Shown here: positions 49,461-58,183 of the stretch, in pieces | Layout: every line of letters starts with the position of its first letter | How positions within the stretch are numbered: position 1 is the stretch's first letter | Assembly (NCBI RefSeq): GCF_014137995.1 | Contig: NZ_JACGWV010000001.1 | Coordinates: 1,364,001 to 1,428,000 of the forward strand | Length of the DNA: 64,000 bases | From: Promicromonospora sukumoe | GTDB lineage: Bacteria > Actinomycetota > Actinomycetes > Actinomycetales > Cellulomonadaceae | Reading direction: 5' to 3' | Program-made: the position numbers and the translations under genes | Notes under the pieces: generated by a model | Database searches by the model: none | The model's input: the letters and a program-made list of their open reading frames with translations, nothing else | What the model was told of the DNA's origin: nothing

Positions 49461-50266
49461 CACGCACCCGTCCGGGCGGCGTTGCCGGCGGGGCCGGTGG
49501 TGACGGCGGGCTTGAGGGTGCGCAGGGCGTCCAGGCCGGCCATCGCGGACTCCGGCGTCGGGTCGCTGATGTCGCCGGCGATGCGGCCGTCCGCGATCAG
49601 GACCACCCGGTCGGCGTAGGCGGCGGCCGACGGGTCGTGGGTGACCATGATGATCGTGCGGCCCAGCTCACGCACGGAGCGGCGCAGGAAGGACAGGACC
49701 TCGGCGCCGGAGCGGGAGTCGAGGTTGCCGGTCGGCTCGTCGGCGAACACGACGTCGGGCTGCGCGATCAGCGCACGCGCGATCGCGACACGCTGCTGCT
49801 GCCCACCCGAGAGCTCACCGGGGCGGTGCGTGAGGCGGCCGGTCAGACCCAGGGTCTCGACCAGGGTGTCCAGCCACGCCTTGTCCAGGGTGGCGCCGGC
49901 GAGCTCGACGGGCAGGGTGATGTTCTGCTCCGCGGTGAACATCGGCAGCAGGTTGAACTGCTGGAACACGAACCCGATCCGGTCGCGGCGCAGCTTCGTC
50001 AGGGACTTGTCGTTCAGGCCGGTGATCTCGGTCTGCCCGAGGAACGCCTGACCGCTGGTCGCGGAGTCCAGACCCGCCAGCAGGTGCATCAGGGTCGACT
50101 TGCCCGAACCGGACGGGCCCATGATCGCGGTGAACTTGCCCTGCTCGAAGTCGACGTCCACGCCGTCCAGGGCGCGCACGATCGCCTCACCCTTGCCGTA
50201 CGTCTTGGTCAGCGAACGGGCGCGCACTGCGGGCGACGACCCGGGCGTATACACGGTGGTGTCCAT
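49460..50266 (-). CDS. ABC transporter ATP-binding protein (MacB/LolD type), 268 aa
   Basis: ATPase of the LolD/MacB clade with Walker A (Gly-Pro-Ser-Gly-Ser-Gly-Lys-Ser-Thr), Q-loop, signature Leu-Ser-Gly-Gly-Gln-Gln-Gln, Walker B (Val-Val-Phe-Ala-Asp-Glu-Pro-Thr-Gly-Asn-Leu-Asp) and the H-loop His. It pairs with the overlapping FtsX permease gene. Start ATG at 50264-50266; no clear ribosome site. A 28-residue tail rich in Ala, Thr and Gly follows the ATPase core. Likely exports a peptide or drug, but the cargo is unknown. Confidence 0.93.
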   Translation of the reverse strand: MDTTVYTPGSSPAVRARSLTKTYGKGEAIVRALDGVDVDFEQGKFTAIMGPSGSGKSTLMHLLAGLDSATSGQAFLGQTEITGLNDKSLTKLRRDRIGFVFQQFNLLPMFTAEQNITLPVELAGATLDKAWLDTLVETLGLTGRLTHRPGELSGGQQQRVAIARALIAQPDVVFADEPTGNLDSRSGAEVLSFLRRSVRELGRTIIMVTHDPSAAAYADRVVLIADGRIAGDISDPTPESAMAGLDALRTLKPAVTTGPAGNAARTGA

Positions 50267-50390
50267 GGGAAGGACGCTACGGACCGGCGGCCACCGCGGC
50301 GTCCTGCCCCAGGCTGGTCTTGGTGTGCCCCTGGGTCATACCCAGGTCGTACGCCCGGGTCAGGGTCGTTCGTCCAGGTCGTGCGCCTGC

Positions 50391-50600
50391 TCAGGCGTCC
50401 CAGGCGATCGTGAACTCGTCGAGGTTGATCTTGCCGTCCTCGTCGTGGTCGGCCTTGCCGAAGATCTGGTCGAGGTCCTTGTCGGTGGTCTCCTCGCCGC
50501 GCGTGGCCATCGCCCGGCGGAACTCGTCCGCGGTGATGTGGCCGTCGCCGTCGGCGTCGAACTCGACGAAGGTGCGGGTCAGCTCGTCGTTGGCAGCCAT
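50391..50600 (-). CDS. Two-EF-hand calcium-binding protein, 69 aa
   Basis: Nearly the whole protein is two EF-hands with canonical loops at residues 15-26 (Asp-Ala-Asp-Gly-Asp-Gly ... Glu) and 51-62 (Asp-His-Asp-Glu-Asp-Gly ... Glu). It resembles the small actinobacterial calmodulin-like proteins (CabA/CasA type) thought to buffer or sense Ca2+ in the cytoplasm. ATG at 50598-50600 preceded by GAGGT; the frame is open upstream but not EF-hand-like. No dedicated partner is next to it. Confidence 0.9.
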   Translation of the reverse strand: MAANDELTRTFVEFDADGDGHITADEFRRAMATRGEETTDKDLDQIFGKADHDEDGKINLDEFTIAWDA

Positions 50601-50733
50601 GGTGATACCTCGCGATGTCGGAAACAATTCGTGGAGTATGCAACCACATATCGGTTTGGCCGGTTGTGGAATTGATGGTCCGTAAGTCCGATACGGTGCG
50701 GCGTGCTGCCCGTCGACACCGGAGGACCAGACC

Positions 50734-51327
50734 ATGAGGTTGTACGCGGCCGCTCCGGCCAGGGGCGCACGTCAGGCGCTCGGTGACCTGCTGCTGCTCG
50801 CGTGGACCGCGGGCTGGGCGTGGGCCGGGCGCGAGGTCTGGACCGCGACCATGAAGCTGGGCGAGCCCGGCCTCGCGACGGCGTCGGCGGCCGACGAGAT
50901 GGCCGGCCGGTTCCACGACGTCGAGGGCCGGATCGACGGCATCCCGGGCGTGGGCGACGACCTCGCCGCGCCGTTCAGCGGCGCCGCGTCCGCCGCGGAG
51001 AACCTGGCCGAGGCCGGCCGCTCCCAGGCCGAGACCGTCGCCGACGTCGCGCTGCTCGCCGGGCTCGCCGTGTTCCTGGTGCCCGTGCTGCTGCTCGCCG
51101 TGCTGTACGTGCCGCTGCGGATCCGGTTCATCCGGCGGGCGAGCGCGGGCCGGCGCATGCTCGGAGCCGACCCCGCGCTGCTCGCGCTGCGGGCCCTGAC
51201 GAACCAGCCGCTGCGGGCCCTGAACAAGGTCTCCGACGACCCGATGGGCGCGTGGCGGGACGGCGACCCCGAGGTCGTGCGCCGGCTGGCCGACCTGGAG
51301 CTGCGCTCCTTGGGGCTGCGCCGGTAG
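50734..51327 (+). CDS. Hypothetical membrane protein, 197 aa
   Basis: Two strong hydrophobic segments: about residues 14-34 and 103-125. The first is followed by an Asp/Gly/Ala-rich extracytoplasmic loop with small-residue helices, the second by an Arg-rich cytoplasmic tail (Arg-Ile-Arg-Phe-Ile-Arg-Arg). I do not recognise a domain. The ATG at 50734 has GGAGGA, divergent from the EF-hand gene. Similar orphan proteins occur in Micrococcales without known function. Confidence 0.7.
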   Translation: MRLYAAAPARGARQALGDLLLLAWTAGWAWAGREVWTATMKLGEPGLATASAADEMAGRFHDVEGRIDGIPGVGDDLAAPFSGAASAAENLAEAGRSQAETVADVALLAGLAVFLVPVLLLAVLYVPLRIRFIRRASAGRRMLGADPALLALRALTNQPLRALNKVSDDPMGAWRDGDPEVVRRLADLELRSLGLRR

Positions 51328-51374
51328 CCGGACGGCGCCGTCGCCTCGGCGCGGCGCCTGGATAGGGTTGCCGC

Positions 51375-53087
51375 GTGGATCACTCAGCGGCTCAAGGCGT
51401 CCGACGTGTCGACTTCCTCCCCTGGGAGTACGACCCCGCCTCGGCGGAGGGTGCGGCGCAGACGGCGCGCCAGCGCGAGCTTGCCGACGCCGGGGCCGTG
51501 CTCGGCGACGGCGTCTTCGTCGCCCCGAACGCCGCCGTGTACTGCGACCGGCTCGCCCTCGGCGACCGCACCTACGTCGCCGCGCTCGCCTACCTCTCGG
51601 GCGACCTGACGATCGGCGCGGACTGCTCGGTCAACCCGTTCGCCGTCGTCCGCGGCGAGATCCGGATGGGCGACGGCGTCCGCATCGGCGCGCACAGCTC
51701 GATCCTCGGGTTCAACCACCAGATGGCGAACGACCGCCCGGTCTTCCAGCAGGACACCTGGAGCAAGGGCATCACGATCGGCGACGACGTGTGGATCGGC
51801 TCGAACGCCACGATCCTCGACGGCGTGACCGTGGGCGACCACGTCGTCATCGCGGCCGCCGCCGTCGTCACCAAGGACGTGCCCGACTGGGCCGTCGTCG
51901 CCGGCAACCCCGCCCGCGTCCTGCGCGACCGCCGCGCGGAGACGAAGGGCGCGCCCGCCCCCGACCTCGGCGCCCGCCTGGCCGCCTTCGGCGACCGGGC
52001 CCGCGCCCAGGCGGCCGACGTGCTGGCCCGCTGCTTCGAGGACGGCCGGTTCGTGGACCGGCCCTCCGCCGCCGCGGGCCCGCTCGCGCCCGCCGTGCGC
52101 CCGTGGGCGGACGCCGTCGAGATCGCGGACCTGCTGCTCGGGACGACGCCGCCCGGGTTCGACGCCGCCGACCTGGTCCGGCGGCTCACCGCCCGCCAGG
52201 ACCCCGCGACCGGGCTGATCCCGGACGGAGACCTCTCTGACGACGGGTTGGCTCGGCCGTTCGTCCCGGGCGAGCCGCTCTCGCCCACGGACGGCGACGC
52301 CGCCTACCACGTGCTCAGCGTCGGCTACGCCGTCCGGCTGCTCGGGGCGCGGCTGCCGCACCCGGTCCGCGCGGTGCACGCGCTGGGCGACCGCGACGTC
52401 GTCGGCGCCCTGGAATCGCGCGACTGGGGCGCCCAGGCCTGGGGGAGCGGAGCCGCCGTCGACTCCCTGGCCACGGCTTGCGCCCTGAACATCGCGGACT
52501 TCGGCGACGAGCTGCCCGACGGCGGCGTCGGCCCCCTGTACGGCCTGCTCGGCTGGCTGACGGCGAAGGCAGACCCCGCCACGGGCCTGTGGGGCGCGCC
52601 CCAGCCCGCGCCGCGCTGGCTCCAGGCCGTCAACGGGTTCTACCGCCTGACCCGTGGCTCGTACGCCCAGCTCGGCCTGCCGCTGCCGTACCCCGAGGCC
52701 GCGGTCGACACGGTGCTGGAGCACGCGGCCGACCCCGTGCTCGCGACCCCCGACGGCTGGACCGCCTGCAACGTGCTCGACATCGTGCACCCGCTCTGGC
52801 TCGCGGCGAAGCAGACCGCGCACCGGCGCGCCGAGGGCGAGGCCTGGGCGCGCGAGCAGCTCGACCGGGCGCTGGAGACCTGGTCGGAGGGCGCGGGCAT
52901 CGCGTTCGCGCCGCGCGGCGACGGGCCCGACGGCGTCCCCGGGCTGCAGGGCACCGAGATGTGGCTGAGCATCGTCTGGTACCTGGCCGACTACCTCGGC
53001 GTCGCCGACTCGCTCGGTTACCGGCCGCGCGGCGTCCACGCCCCGGAGCCGCTGGTGCGGCTGGCGCCGGTCGCGGGGACGCGCTGA
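51375..53087 (+). CDS. Left-handed beta-helix acyltransferase fused to an alpha-toroid-like domain, 570 aa
   Basis: Residues about 40-190 contain hexapeptide repeats ending in [10 protein letters not shown] and Val-Ala-Gly-Asn-Pro-Ala-Arg, the LbH acetyltransferase pattern (xenobiotic/maltose acetyltransferase type), including a Gly-Phe-Asn-His-Gln loop with the probable catalytic His. The remaining 350 residues are helical with spaced Ala-Trp, Asp-Ser-Leu, Gly-Leu-Trp-Gly and Asn-Gly-Phe-Tyr-Arg segments like an (alpha/alpha)6 toroid. GTG start at 51375. It is followed by the GH35 gene; a glycan acetyltransferase role is plausible but unproved. Confidence 0.72.
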   Translation: MDHSAAQGVRRVDFLPWEYDPASAEGAAQTARQRELADAGAVLGDGVFVAPNAAVYCDRLALGDRTYVAALAYLSGDLTIGADCSVNPFAVVRGEIRMGDGVRIGAHSSILGFNHQMANDRPVFQQDTWSKGITIGDDVWIGSNATILDGVTVGDHVVIAAAAVVTKDVPDWAVVAGNPARVLRDRRAETKGAPAPDLGARLAAFGDRARAQAADVLARCFEDGRFVDRPSAAAGPLAPAVRPWADAVEIADLLLGTTPPGFDAADLVRRLTARQDPATGLIPDGDLSDDGLARPFVPGEPLSPTDGDAAYHVLSVGYAVRLLGARLPHPVRAVHALGDRDVVGALESRDWGAQAWGSGAAVDSLATACALNIADFGDELPDGGVGPLYGLLGWLTAKADPATGLWGAPQPAPRWLQAVNGFYRLTRGSYAQLGLPLPYPEAAVDTVLEHAADPVLATPDGWTACNVLDIVHPLWLAAKQTAHRRAEGEAWAREQLDRALETWSEGAGIAFAPRGDGPDGVPGLQGTEMWLSIVWYLADYLGVADSLGYRPRGVHAPEPLVRLAPVAGTR

Positions 53088-53189
53088 CCTGTCGCAGGCT
53101 GGGTCCGGGTCCGGCCGCCGCACGATCGTCCATGTGCGGCGTCGATCCGTGCATGTCGTCGCGGGGCGGGGCTTCGTAGGGTCGGCTGC

Positions 53190-55586
53190 GTGAGCCACCT
53201 CCCAGCACAGCCGACCGTCCGCCACCTTCGCGTCCCGGCCGCGCCGCCCGTGCAGCCGGCGCCCCTGGAGATGGGCGACCCCGCGGGCACGCCGGACGCC
53301 GTCCGCCTCACGAGCCGGTACCTGGAGCGCGACGGTCGGCCCTGGTTCCCCGTCATGGGGGAGTACCACTTCAGCCGCGACCGCCCCGAGCGGTGGGAGG
53401 CCGAGCTGCGCACGATGCGGTCCGGCGGCGTCACGGTGGTCGCGACGTACCTGCTGTGGATCGTGCACGAGGAGGTGCGCGGGCACGTGCGCTGGGACGG
53501 GGCGCGCGACCTGCGCCGGTTCGTGCTGACCGCGGCCCGGGCGGGCCTCGACGTCGTCCTCCGGATCGGTCCCTGGGCCCACGGCGAGACGCGCAACGGC
53601 GGCTTCCCGGACTGGCTCCAGGCGCTGCCCGTCGCGCACCGCACGAACGACCCCGCCTACGTGGACCTCGCCCGCGGCTGGTACGCCGCGATCGGGGACC
53701 AGGTGCGCGACCTCACGCGCGGCCCCGGGCGCCCCGACGCGCCCGTGATCGGCATCCAGGTCGACAACGAGCTCTACGACCAGCCCGACCACCTCGCCAC
53801 GCTGCGCGACCTCGCCGAGGACGCCGGCCTGCGCGCGCCCCTGTGGCTCGCGACCGGCTGGGGCGGCGCCCGGCTCCCGGAGAACCGCGTGCTGCCGGTG
53901 TACGCGGGCTACTCCGACGGCTTCTGGGAGGAGTCGACCACCGGCTGGCCCGCCTTCGGGGCGCTGCACTACACGTTCAGCACCGTGCGCGACGACCTCA
54001 CCGTCGGCGCCGACCTGCGCGACGGCCCGGTCACGGGCGAGGCGGCCGACGGTGCCGACGACCCGTGGCCGTTCGCCACCTGCGAGCTGGGCGGCGGCAT
54101 GCAGGTCGCCTACCACCGGCGCCCCCACGTGGACGCCGACGACGTCGCCGCGCTCGCCCTGACCAAGCTCGGCAGCGGGTCGGCCTGGCAGGGCTACTAC
54201 CTCTACCACGGGGCCACCCAGGTGCTCGGCGAGCTCTCCACCACGCAGGAGTCGCACGCGACCGGCTACCCCAACGACCTGCCGGTGCGCGACTACGACT
54301 TCTGGGCGCCGGTCGGCGCTGCGGGCCAGCAGCGCCCGCACTACCACCGGCTGCGCCGCCAGCACCTGTTCCTGGCGGAGTTCGGGCCGGACCTCGCGGC
54401 CTACCCGGTGGTGCTGCCGGGCGGTCTTGAGGGTTCCGGCGCGGGCGACGTGCGCTGGTCCGTCCGGGGCGACGTCGAGCGCGGCTACCTCTTCGTCAAC
54501 AACCACCAGCCGGCGCTCGCCCCGCTGCCCGACGTCGCGGACGTGCGCTTCGACGTCGACCTCGGCCCGCACCGTGTCACCGTGCCGACGGCGCCCTGCA
54601 CGCTGCGCTCCGGGGTGTCCGCGGCGTGGCCGCTGCGCCAGCGGTTCGGGGCCGTGCCCGCGCTCACCGTGCCCGCGCAGCCGATCACGCGGCTCGACAC
54701 CGCCGACGGCCCGGTCTTCCTGTTCGCGACCACGGACGGCGTCGACGTCGAGCTGCAGATCGAGGGGGTCGATCCCGCGGACATCGGGGGCGTCGAGGTG
54801 CTCCGGACGCAGGCGCCGGCGCCCGAGGCGCCCGGTGCCGGTGTCCGCGTCGTCGCCGCGCCGACGGCCGCGCCGGGGCTCGCCGCCGAGGTCGTCGTCG
54901 GGGACACGACCCTGGTGTTCCTGCCGCCGACCCTCGCTGACACCGTGTGGCAGGGCATGATCGACGGGCGCGAGTCCGTCGTGCTGTGGGACGGGAGCGG
55001 GTACTTCGACGGCGAGGCCTTCCGCCTCGTGCCGCACGCCGAGGACCGCACCGTCGACGTCCTGCCCGCGCTGACCGCGGGCAGATACGCGCGGGTCCCG
55101 GGGGAGGGCAGCCGCTTCGCGCGGTACACCGTCCCTGGCGAGGACACGTCCCGGCCGGTCGCCGTACCCCGGTTCGACGCCGCGGCCGTCGCGCCGGTGC
55201 GTACGGACGGCAGCGCGGGCCGGCTGTCCGCCGCGGACGACGCCGACTTCGCGGCGCTCGTCCCCGTCCAGGTGCCGGTGCCCGACGACGTCTTCGACGG
55301 CGCTGAGCGGGTGCTGCTGAGCCTCGACTGGACGGGCGACGTGATGCGCGTCCACGCCGGCGACCGGCTGATCGCGGACCAGTTCTGGTCCGGCCGCCGG
55401 TTCGACGTTGACCTCGCGCCGTACCGCGCCGAGATCCGCGCGCACGGCCTGTGGCTGCGGGCGTTCGCCTGGTCGCCGTCGTCGGGCGTGTACGTGGACC
55501 CGCGGGTGCGTCCGACGTCGGACGAACCGCTGCTGGAGGTGCGGACGGCGTCGCTGACCGCGATCCGCCCCCGCCCCCTGCCCTGA
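53190..55586 (+). CDS. GH35 beta-galactosidase-like glycosidase, 798 aa
   Basis: TIM-barrel family GH35 retaining beta-galactosidase. Start motif Phe-Pro-Val-Met-Gly-Glu-Tyr-His-Phe-Ser-Arg is that of the family's Gly-Glu-x-His-Tyr-x-Arg. The acid/base is Glu194 in Gln-Val-Asp-Asn-Glu-Leu, and the nucleophile most likely Glu299 in Cys-Glu-Leu-Gly-Gly-Gly. C-terminal beta domains complete the protein. Asp in place of the usual Glu of Val-Glu-Asn-Glu is unusual. No signal peptide, so intracellular. GTG 53190, 102 bp after the acyltransferase. A 73-bp hairpin touches its stop. Confidence 0.85.
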   Translation: MSHLPAQPTVRHLRVPAAPPVQPAPLEMGDPAGTPDAVRLTSRYLERDGRPWFPVMGEYHFSRDRPERWEAELRTMRSGGVTVVATYLLWIVHEEVRGHVRWDGARDLRRFVLTAARAGLDVVLRIGPWAHGETRNGGFPDWLQALPVAHRTNDPAYVDLARGWYAAIGDQVRDLTRGPGRPDAPVIGIQVDNELYDQPDHLATLRDLAEDAGLRAPLWLATGWGGARLPENRVLPVYAGYSDGFWEESTTGWPAFGALHYTFSTVRDDLTVGADLRDGPVTGEAADGADDPWPFATCELGGGMQVAYHRRPHVDADDVAALALTKLGSGSAWQGYYLYHGATQVLGELSTTQESHATGYPNDLPVRDYDFWAPVGAAGQQRPHYHRLRRQHLFLAEFGPDLAAYPVVLPGGLEGSGAGDVRWSVRGDVERGYLFVNNHQPALAPLPDVADVRFDVDLGPHRVTVPTAPCTLRSGVSAAWPLRQRFGAVPALTVPAQPITRLDTADGPVFLFATTDGVDVELQIEGVDPADIGGVEVLRTQAPAPEAPGAGVRVVAAPTAAPGLAAEVVVGDTTLVFLPPTLADTVWQGMIDGRESVVLWDGSGYFDGEAFRLVPHAEDRTVDVLPALTAGRYARVPGEGSRFARYTVPGEDTSRPVAVPRFDAAAVAPVRTDGSAGRLSAADDADFAALVPVQVPVPDDVFDGAERVLLSLDWTGDVMRVHAGDRLIADQFWSGRRFDVDLAPYRAEIRAHGLWLRAFAWSPSSGVYVDPRVRPTSDEPLLEVRTASLTAIRPRPLP

Positions 55587-55587
55587 C

Positions 55588-55660
55588 CCCTTCGTTGAGT
55601 GCGGGCTATTCGTTGCACAACGACCGTTGGTTCAACGAATAGCCCGCACTCAACGAAGGG
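55588..55660. terminator. 73-bp hairpin (28-bp arms) between GH35 and GPP34 genes
   Basis: Perfect 28-base arms (55588-55615 and 55633-55660) with a 17-base loop start one base after the GH35 TGA and end directly against the GPP34 TGA. The loop itself contains a short CAACG/CGTTG inverted repeat. It uses the whole intergenic space; a bidirectional terminator is likely. Confidence 0.75.
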
Positions 55661-56359
55661 TCAGGAGTTGCTCTGGACGGACGCGATCGCGATGGCCGCG
55701 CTCGAGGTGGCGATCGCGATGGTGGTCCGCAGGACCGCCTCGCCGGCCGCCGAGGCACCCCAGTCGCCCTGCTCCAGCTCCTTGCCCCGCGTGTAGACGG
55801 CGCCGGACCAGGGGATGTCGCTGTTCAGGACGGGCAGGCTGCCGCTGGCGGAGAGCAGGGCCCCGAGCACCGCGGTGCGGGGGTCCGGCTCGGCGCCGTC
55901 GGTCAGCACGGGGCGGACGGCGGCGAGGAGCTCCGCCCGGCGGGGCGTGCCGCCGTCGGTCAGGGCCGTGGTGGGGATGAACCCGAGCGCCTTGCGCTTC
56001 TCGCGGCCGACGTGGCCGCGCTCGACGAGCCGGTCGAGCAGCGGCTCGCGCAGGTAGGGCCCCACCTCGGCGAGGAAGGTCTGCGAGCCGCGCGGCTTCT
56101 GGACGAGCAGGTCCCAGCGCTCGCGCAGCAGCGGGTCGGCGGGCGGGCTGCCGGCGTTCGCGGTGATCTTGGGCCCGGTCAGGCCGGGCTTGCTGTCGAT
56201 CTCGACGTGGTCGCCCACTGCGAGCTCGGTCAGCACCGCACCCGCCAGCGTGTAGAAGAGGGTGTTCTCGCCGGCGATGGTGCCGGACCGGGGGTCGAAC
56301 AGCAGCAGGAGCAGGTCCTCGGCGATGAGCGAGGTGTCGGGCGTGGTCGGTGCGGTCAA
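55661..56359 (-). CDS. GOLPH3/GPP34-family phosphoprotein homologue, 232 aa
   Basis: All-helical GPP34 fold: Leu-Ile-Ala-Glu-Asp-Leu-Leu-Leu-Leu-Leu-Phe-Asp-x-Arg-Ser-Gly, Tyr-Thr-Leu-Ala-Gly-Ala-Val-Leu-Thr-Glu-Leu, and a Val-Glu-Arg-Gly-His-Val-Gly hairpin. Eukaryotic GOLPH3 binds PI4P and Golgi glycosyltransferases; bacterial members are common in actinobacteria and of unknown role. The best start is a TTG (56357-56359). It is followed leftwards by the hairpin and preceded by the MerR gene, 52 bp away on the same strand, which probably forms a transcriptional unit. Confidence 0.8.
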   Translation of the reverse strand: MTAPTTPDTSLIAEDLLLLLFDPRSGTIAGENTLFYTLAGAVLTELAVGDHVEIDSKPGLTGPKITANAGSPPADPLLRERWDLLVQKPRGSQTFLAEVGPYLREPLLDRLVERGHVGREKRKALGFIPTTALTDGGTPRRAELLAAVRPVLTDGAEPDPRTAVLGALLSASGSLPVLNSDIPWSGAVYTRGKELEQGDWGASAAGEAVLRTTIAIATSSAAIAIASVQSNS

Positions 56360-56411
56360 CGTCTCGTCCGTTCGTCGGGGGTGGTCAGGATCGTCGGGAT
56401 GGTCGGCGTCG

Positions 56412-57185
56412 TCAGGATCGGGGGCCCCGGCCGACGACGAGCGCCTCGTCGTCGAGCCGGTCGTCAGTCTGTCCGGTGACGATCAGATGCGCGCGGTAGA
56501 GCACCTCGAGCTGGGCCGGGTGGTACAGCTCGCGCAGCGCCTGCACGACGGCGCTCTCCATCACGTCGGGGCCGTGCAGCGAGTGCGACGCGGGCTCGGC
56601 CAGCGCGGGGTAGGCGGTGAGCTGCTGCTCCATCAGGGGCGCGATCCGCTCGGCGAGGGCCTGCCGGGTGGCCCGGTCGGCGTCGGCGGGCAGCGTCTGG
56701 AACTGGTCGTCCGCCTCCGTCGGCGGCTGCTCGTTCATCATCGTGCGCAGGGCGTCCATGGCGTCGTCGTCGAACACCTGGGCGTAGATCATCAGCATCG
56801 AGCGGTCCACGTCGGCGAGGTCGCGCGCGACGGCGCTGAACCCCGCGGGCAGGTCGGCCGGCGCGCGGTGGCGCAGGATGACCGCGAGCTCCGCCCGCAC
56901 CCGCTGCAGCCGGCTGATCGTCGCCTCCAGCTCGGCGTCGAGCACGCGGAGGGCCTCGTCGGGCTCCTGGTCGGCGCGGCCCATCGTGGCGATCTGCGCG
57001 AGCGGCACGCCGAGGTCGCTCAGCCGCTTGATCTGCAGCAGCCGCACGAGGTGGGCGGTCTCGTACTGCTTGTAGCCGTTCGGCTTGCGCGCGGGCTCGT
57101 CCAGCAGACCGATCTCGTGGTAGTGCCGGACGGCCTTGATCGTCGTGCCCGCGATCTCCGCGAGCTGGCGCGTGCTCCAGGCCAC
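56412..57185 (-). CDS. MerR-family transcriptional regulator, 257 aa
   Basis: MerR winged HTH at residues 1-70 (Arg-His-Tyr-His-Glu-Ile-Gly-Leu-Leu, Gly-Tyr-Lys-Gln-Tyr), then a long dimerisation helix and a 150-residue helical C-terminal part of unknown ligand, as in BltR/TipA-like groups. Such regulators open promoters with over-long spacers. GTG 57183-57185 has GAGAGGAG. It precedes GPP34 on the same strand and may control it, and a convergent-free gap to the AhpD-like gene holds a palindrome. Confidence 0.85.
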   Translation of the reverse strand: MAWSTRQLAEIAGTTIKAVRHYHEIGLLDEPARKPNGYKQYETAHLVRLLQIKRLSDLGVPLAQIATMGRADQEPDEALRVLDAELEATISRLQRVRAELAVILRHRAPADLPAGFSAVARDLADVDRSMLMIYAQVFDDDAMDALRTMMNEQPPTEADDQFQTLPADADRATRQALAERIAPLMEQQLTAYPALAEPASHSLHGPDVMESAVVQALRELYHPAQLEVLYRAHLIVTGQTDDRLDDEALVVGRGPRS

Positions 57186-57299
57186 TGTCGGCTCCTCTCG
57201 TCCGCCGGCGGACCGCCGACGAACGACAGTTCAAACTATGTCCTTGGGACACAGTCAAGCCGGGTCGAGAGCGTGCCGCCGCGGCGCGAGGTGCCCGGT

Positions 57300-57367
57300 C
57301 CCCTTCGAGACCGACGTTTCTTCGCTTTGCGTACCGTCAGAGCGAAGAAACGTCGGTCTCGAAGGGG
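57300..57367. repeat. 68-bp hairpin, family B copy 1
   Basis: Perfect 27-base arms (57300-57326 and 57341-57367) with a 14-base loop that begins TTGCG and ends CAG. It sits between two leftward genes (AhpD-like upstream and MerR downstream), so it is at the end of the AhpD-like transcript. Shares its inner stem and loop ends with 58046-58107. Confidence 0.7.
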
Positions 57368-57455
57368 AGTCCCGTTCGCGGGTTGCGGGGCCGACGGCGT
57401 CTGGTCGGACGGCGCTAGGCCGACGGCGTCAGGCCGGCCGGGCCCTGGGGGACCG

Positions 57456-57926
57456 TCAGAACTGGCCGGGCACGTAGTCCCCGGCGGGCTGCCGGTTGAT
57501 GACGTTGATCCGGTTGTACGCGTTGATGAGCGCGATCAGGGAGATCAGCGCGGCGAGCTGGTCGTCGTCGTAGTGCGCGGCGGCCCGCTCCCAGGTCGCC
57601 TCCGGGACGCCGCCCGCGGCGTCGGCCAGCCGCGTGCCCTCCTCGGCGAGCTCCAGCGCGGCCCGCTCCGGCTCGGTGAACACGGTCGCCTCCCGCCAGG
57701 CCGCGACCAGGTTCAGCCGGAGCTGGGTCTCGCCCGCGGCGGCGGCGTCCTTGGTGTGCATGTCGGTGCAGAACCCGCAGCCGTTGATCTGGCTGGCCCG
57801 GATCTTCACGAGCTCCTGGGTGACGGCGGGCAGCGTCGAGTCCACGATCAGCTTGTTCGCGGAGTTGAGGTGCCGCAGGACCTTTCCGGCGAGGGGGTTG
57901 CCGAAGTAGTCGATCCTGGCGTCCAT
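57456..57926 (-). CDS. Carboxymuconolactone decarboxylase / AhpD-like protein, 156 aa
   Basis: Small helical CMD-fold protein with the peroxidatic Cys-Gly-Phe-Cys-x-x-x-His motif (Cys50, Cys53 and His57), as in AhpD-like alkylhydroperoxidases. Gln-Glu-Leu-Val-Lys-Ile-Arg-Ala-Ser-Gln-Ile-Asn-Gly precedes it. Such proteins reduce peroxides through a disulfide relay. ATG at 57924-57926 has a strong AGGAGG. Promoter region to 58046 includes the second copy of family B. Regulation otherwise not visible. Confidence 0.88.
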   Translation of the reverse strand: MDARIDYFGNPLAGKVLRHLNSANKLIVDSTLPAVTQELVKIRASQINGCGFCTDMHTKDAAAAGETQLRLNLVAAWREATVFTEPERAALELAEEGTRLADAAGGVPEATWERAAAHYDDDQLAALISLIALINAYNRINVINRQPAGDYVPGQF

Positions 57927-58045
57927 GTGGGTGTCCTCCTAGGTCAGGGTTGCGGCCCGCGTCGCGGGCCCGCACACCTGACCGGAACCACCCCGAAAAC
58001 GTGACCGACCCCCCCGGTGCCGCCCCACCGGGACCGACCCTTTCC

Positions 58046-58107
58046 CTTTGAGACCTAGGTTTCTTCGCTTTGCGGCGCCCCAGAGCGAAGAAACCTAGGT
58101 CTCGAAG
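58046..58107. repeat. 62-bp hairpin, family B copy 2
   Basis: 24-base arms (58046-58069 and 58084-58107) with one G-T wobble and a 14-base loop with the same TTGCG start and CAG end. Compared with copy 1, GACG/CGTC in the arms is replaced by TAGG/CCTA, so both sides changed together. It lies in the divergent gap between AhpD-like and protease genes, where a terminator is not needed. Confidence 0.7.
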
Positions 58108-58183
58108 GAGAGGGGAGGGCCGGCCCTGTCTGCCCGTGGCGAATCCAGTTCCCGCCGCGCCTGTCGCGCGGTGTGATGGACCC

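Noticed and set aside
50280..50390. Repeated CCCAGGTCGTAC-like and GGGTCA-like words before the ABC ATPase gene
   Set aside because: The matches are short, unevenly spaced and without consistent symmetry; they may only reflect composition.
51384..55445. A 1353-codon open frame on the minus strand opposite the acyltransferase and GH35 genes
   Set aside because: It mirrors two well-supported genes in the opposite frame, has Arg/Val/Asp-rich composition without domain signatures, and results from GC-rich third positions.
58070..58183. Upstream extension of the HtrA-like protease that could add a signal peptide
   Set aside because: The codons run through the family B hairpin and encode an Arg/Pro-rich stretch without a hydrophobic segment.
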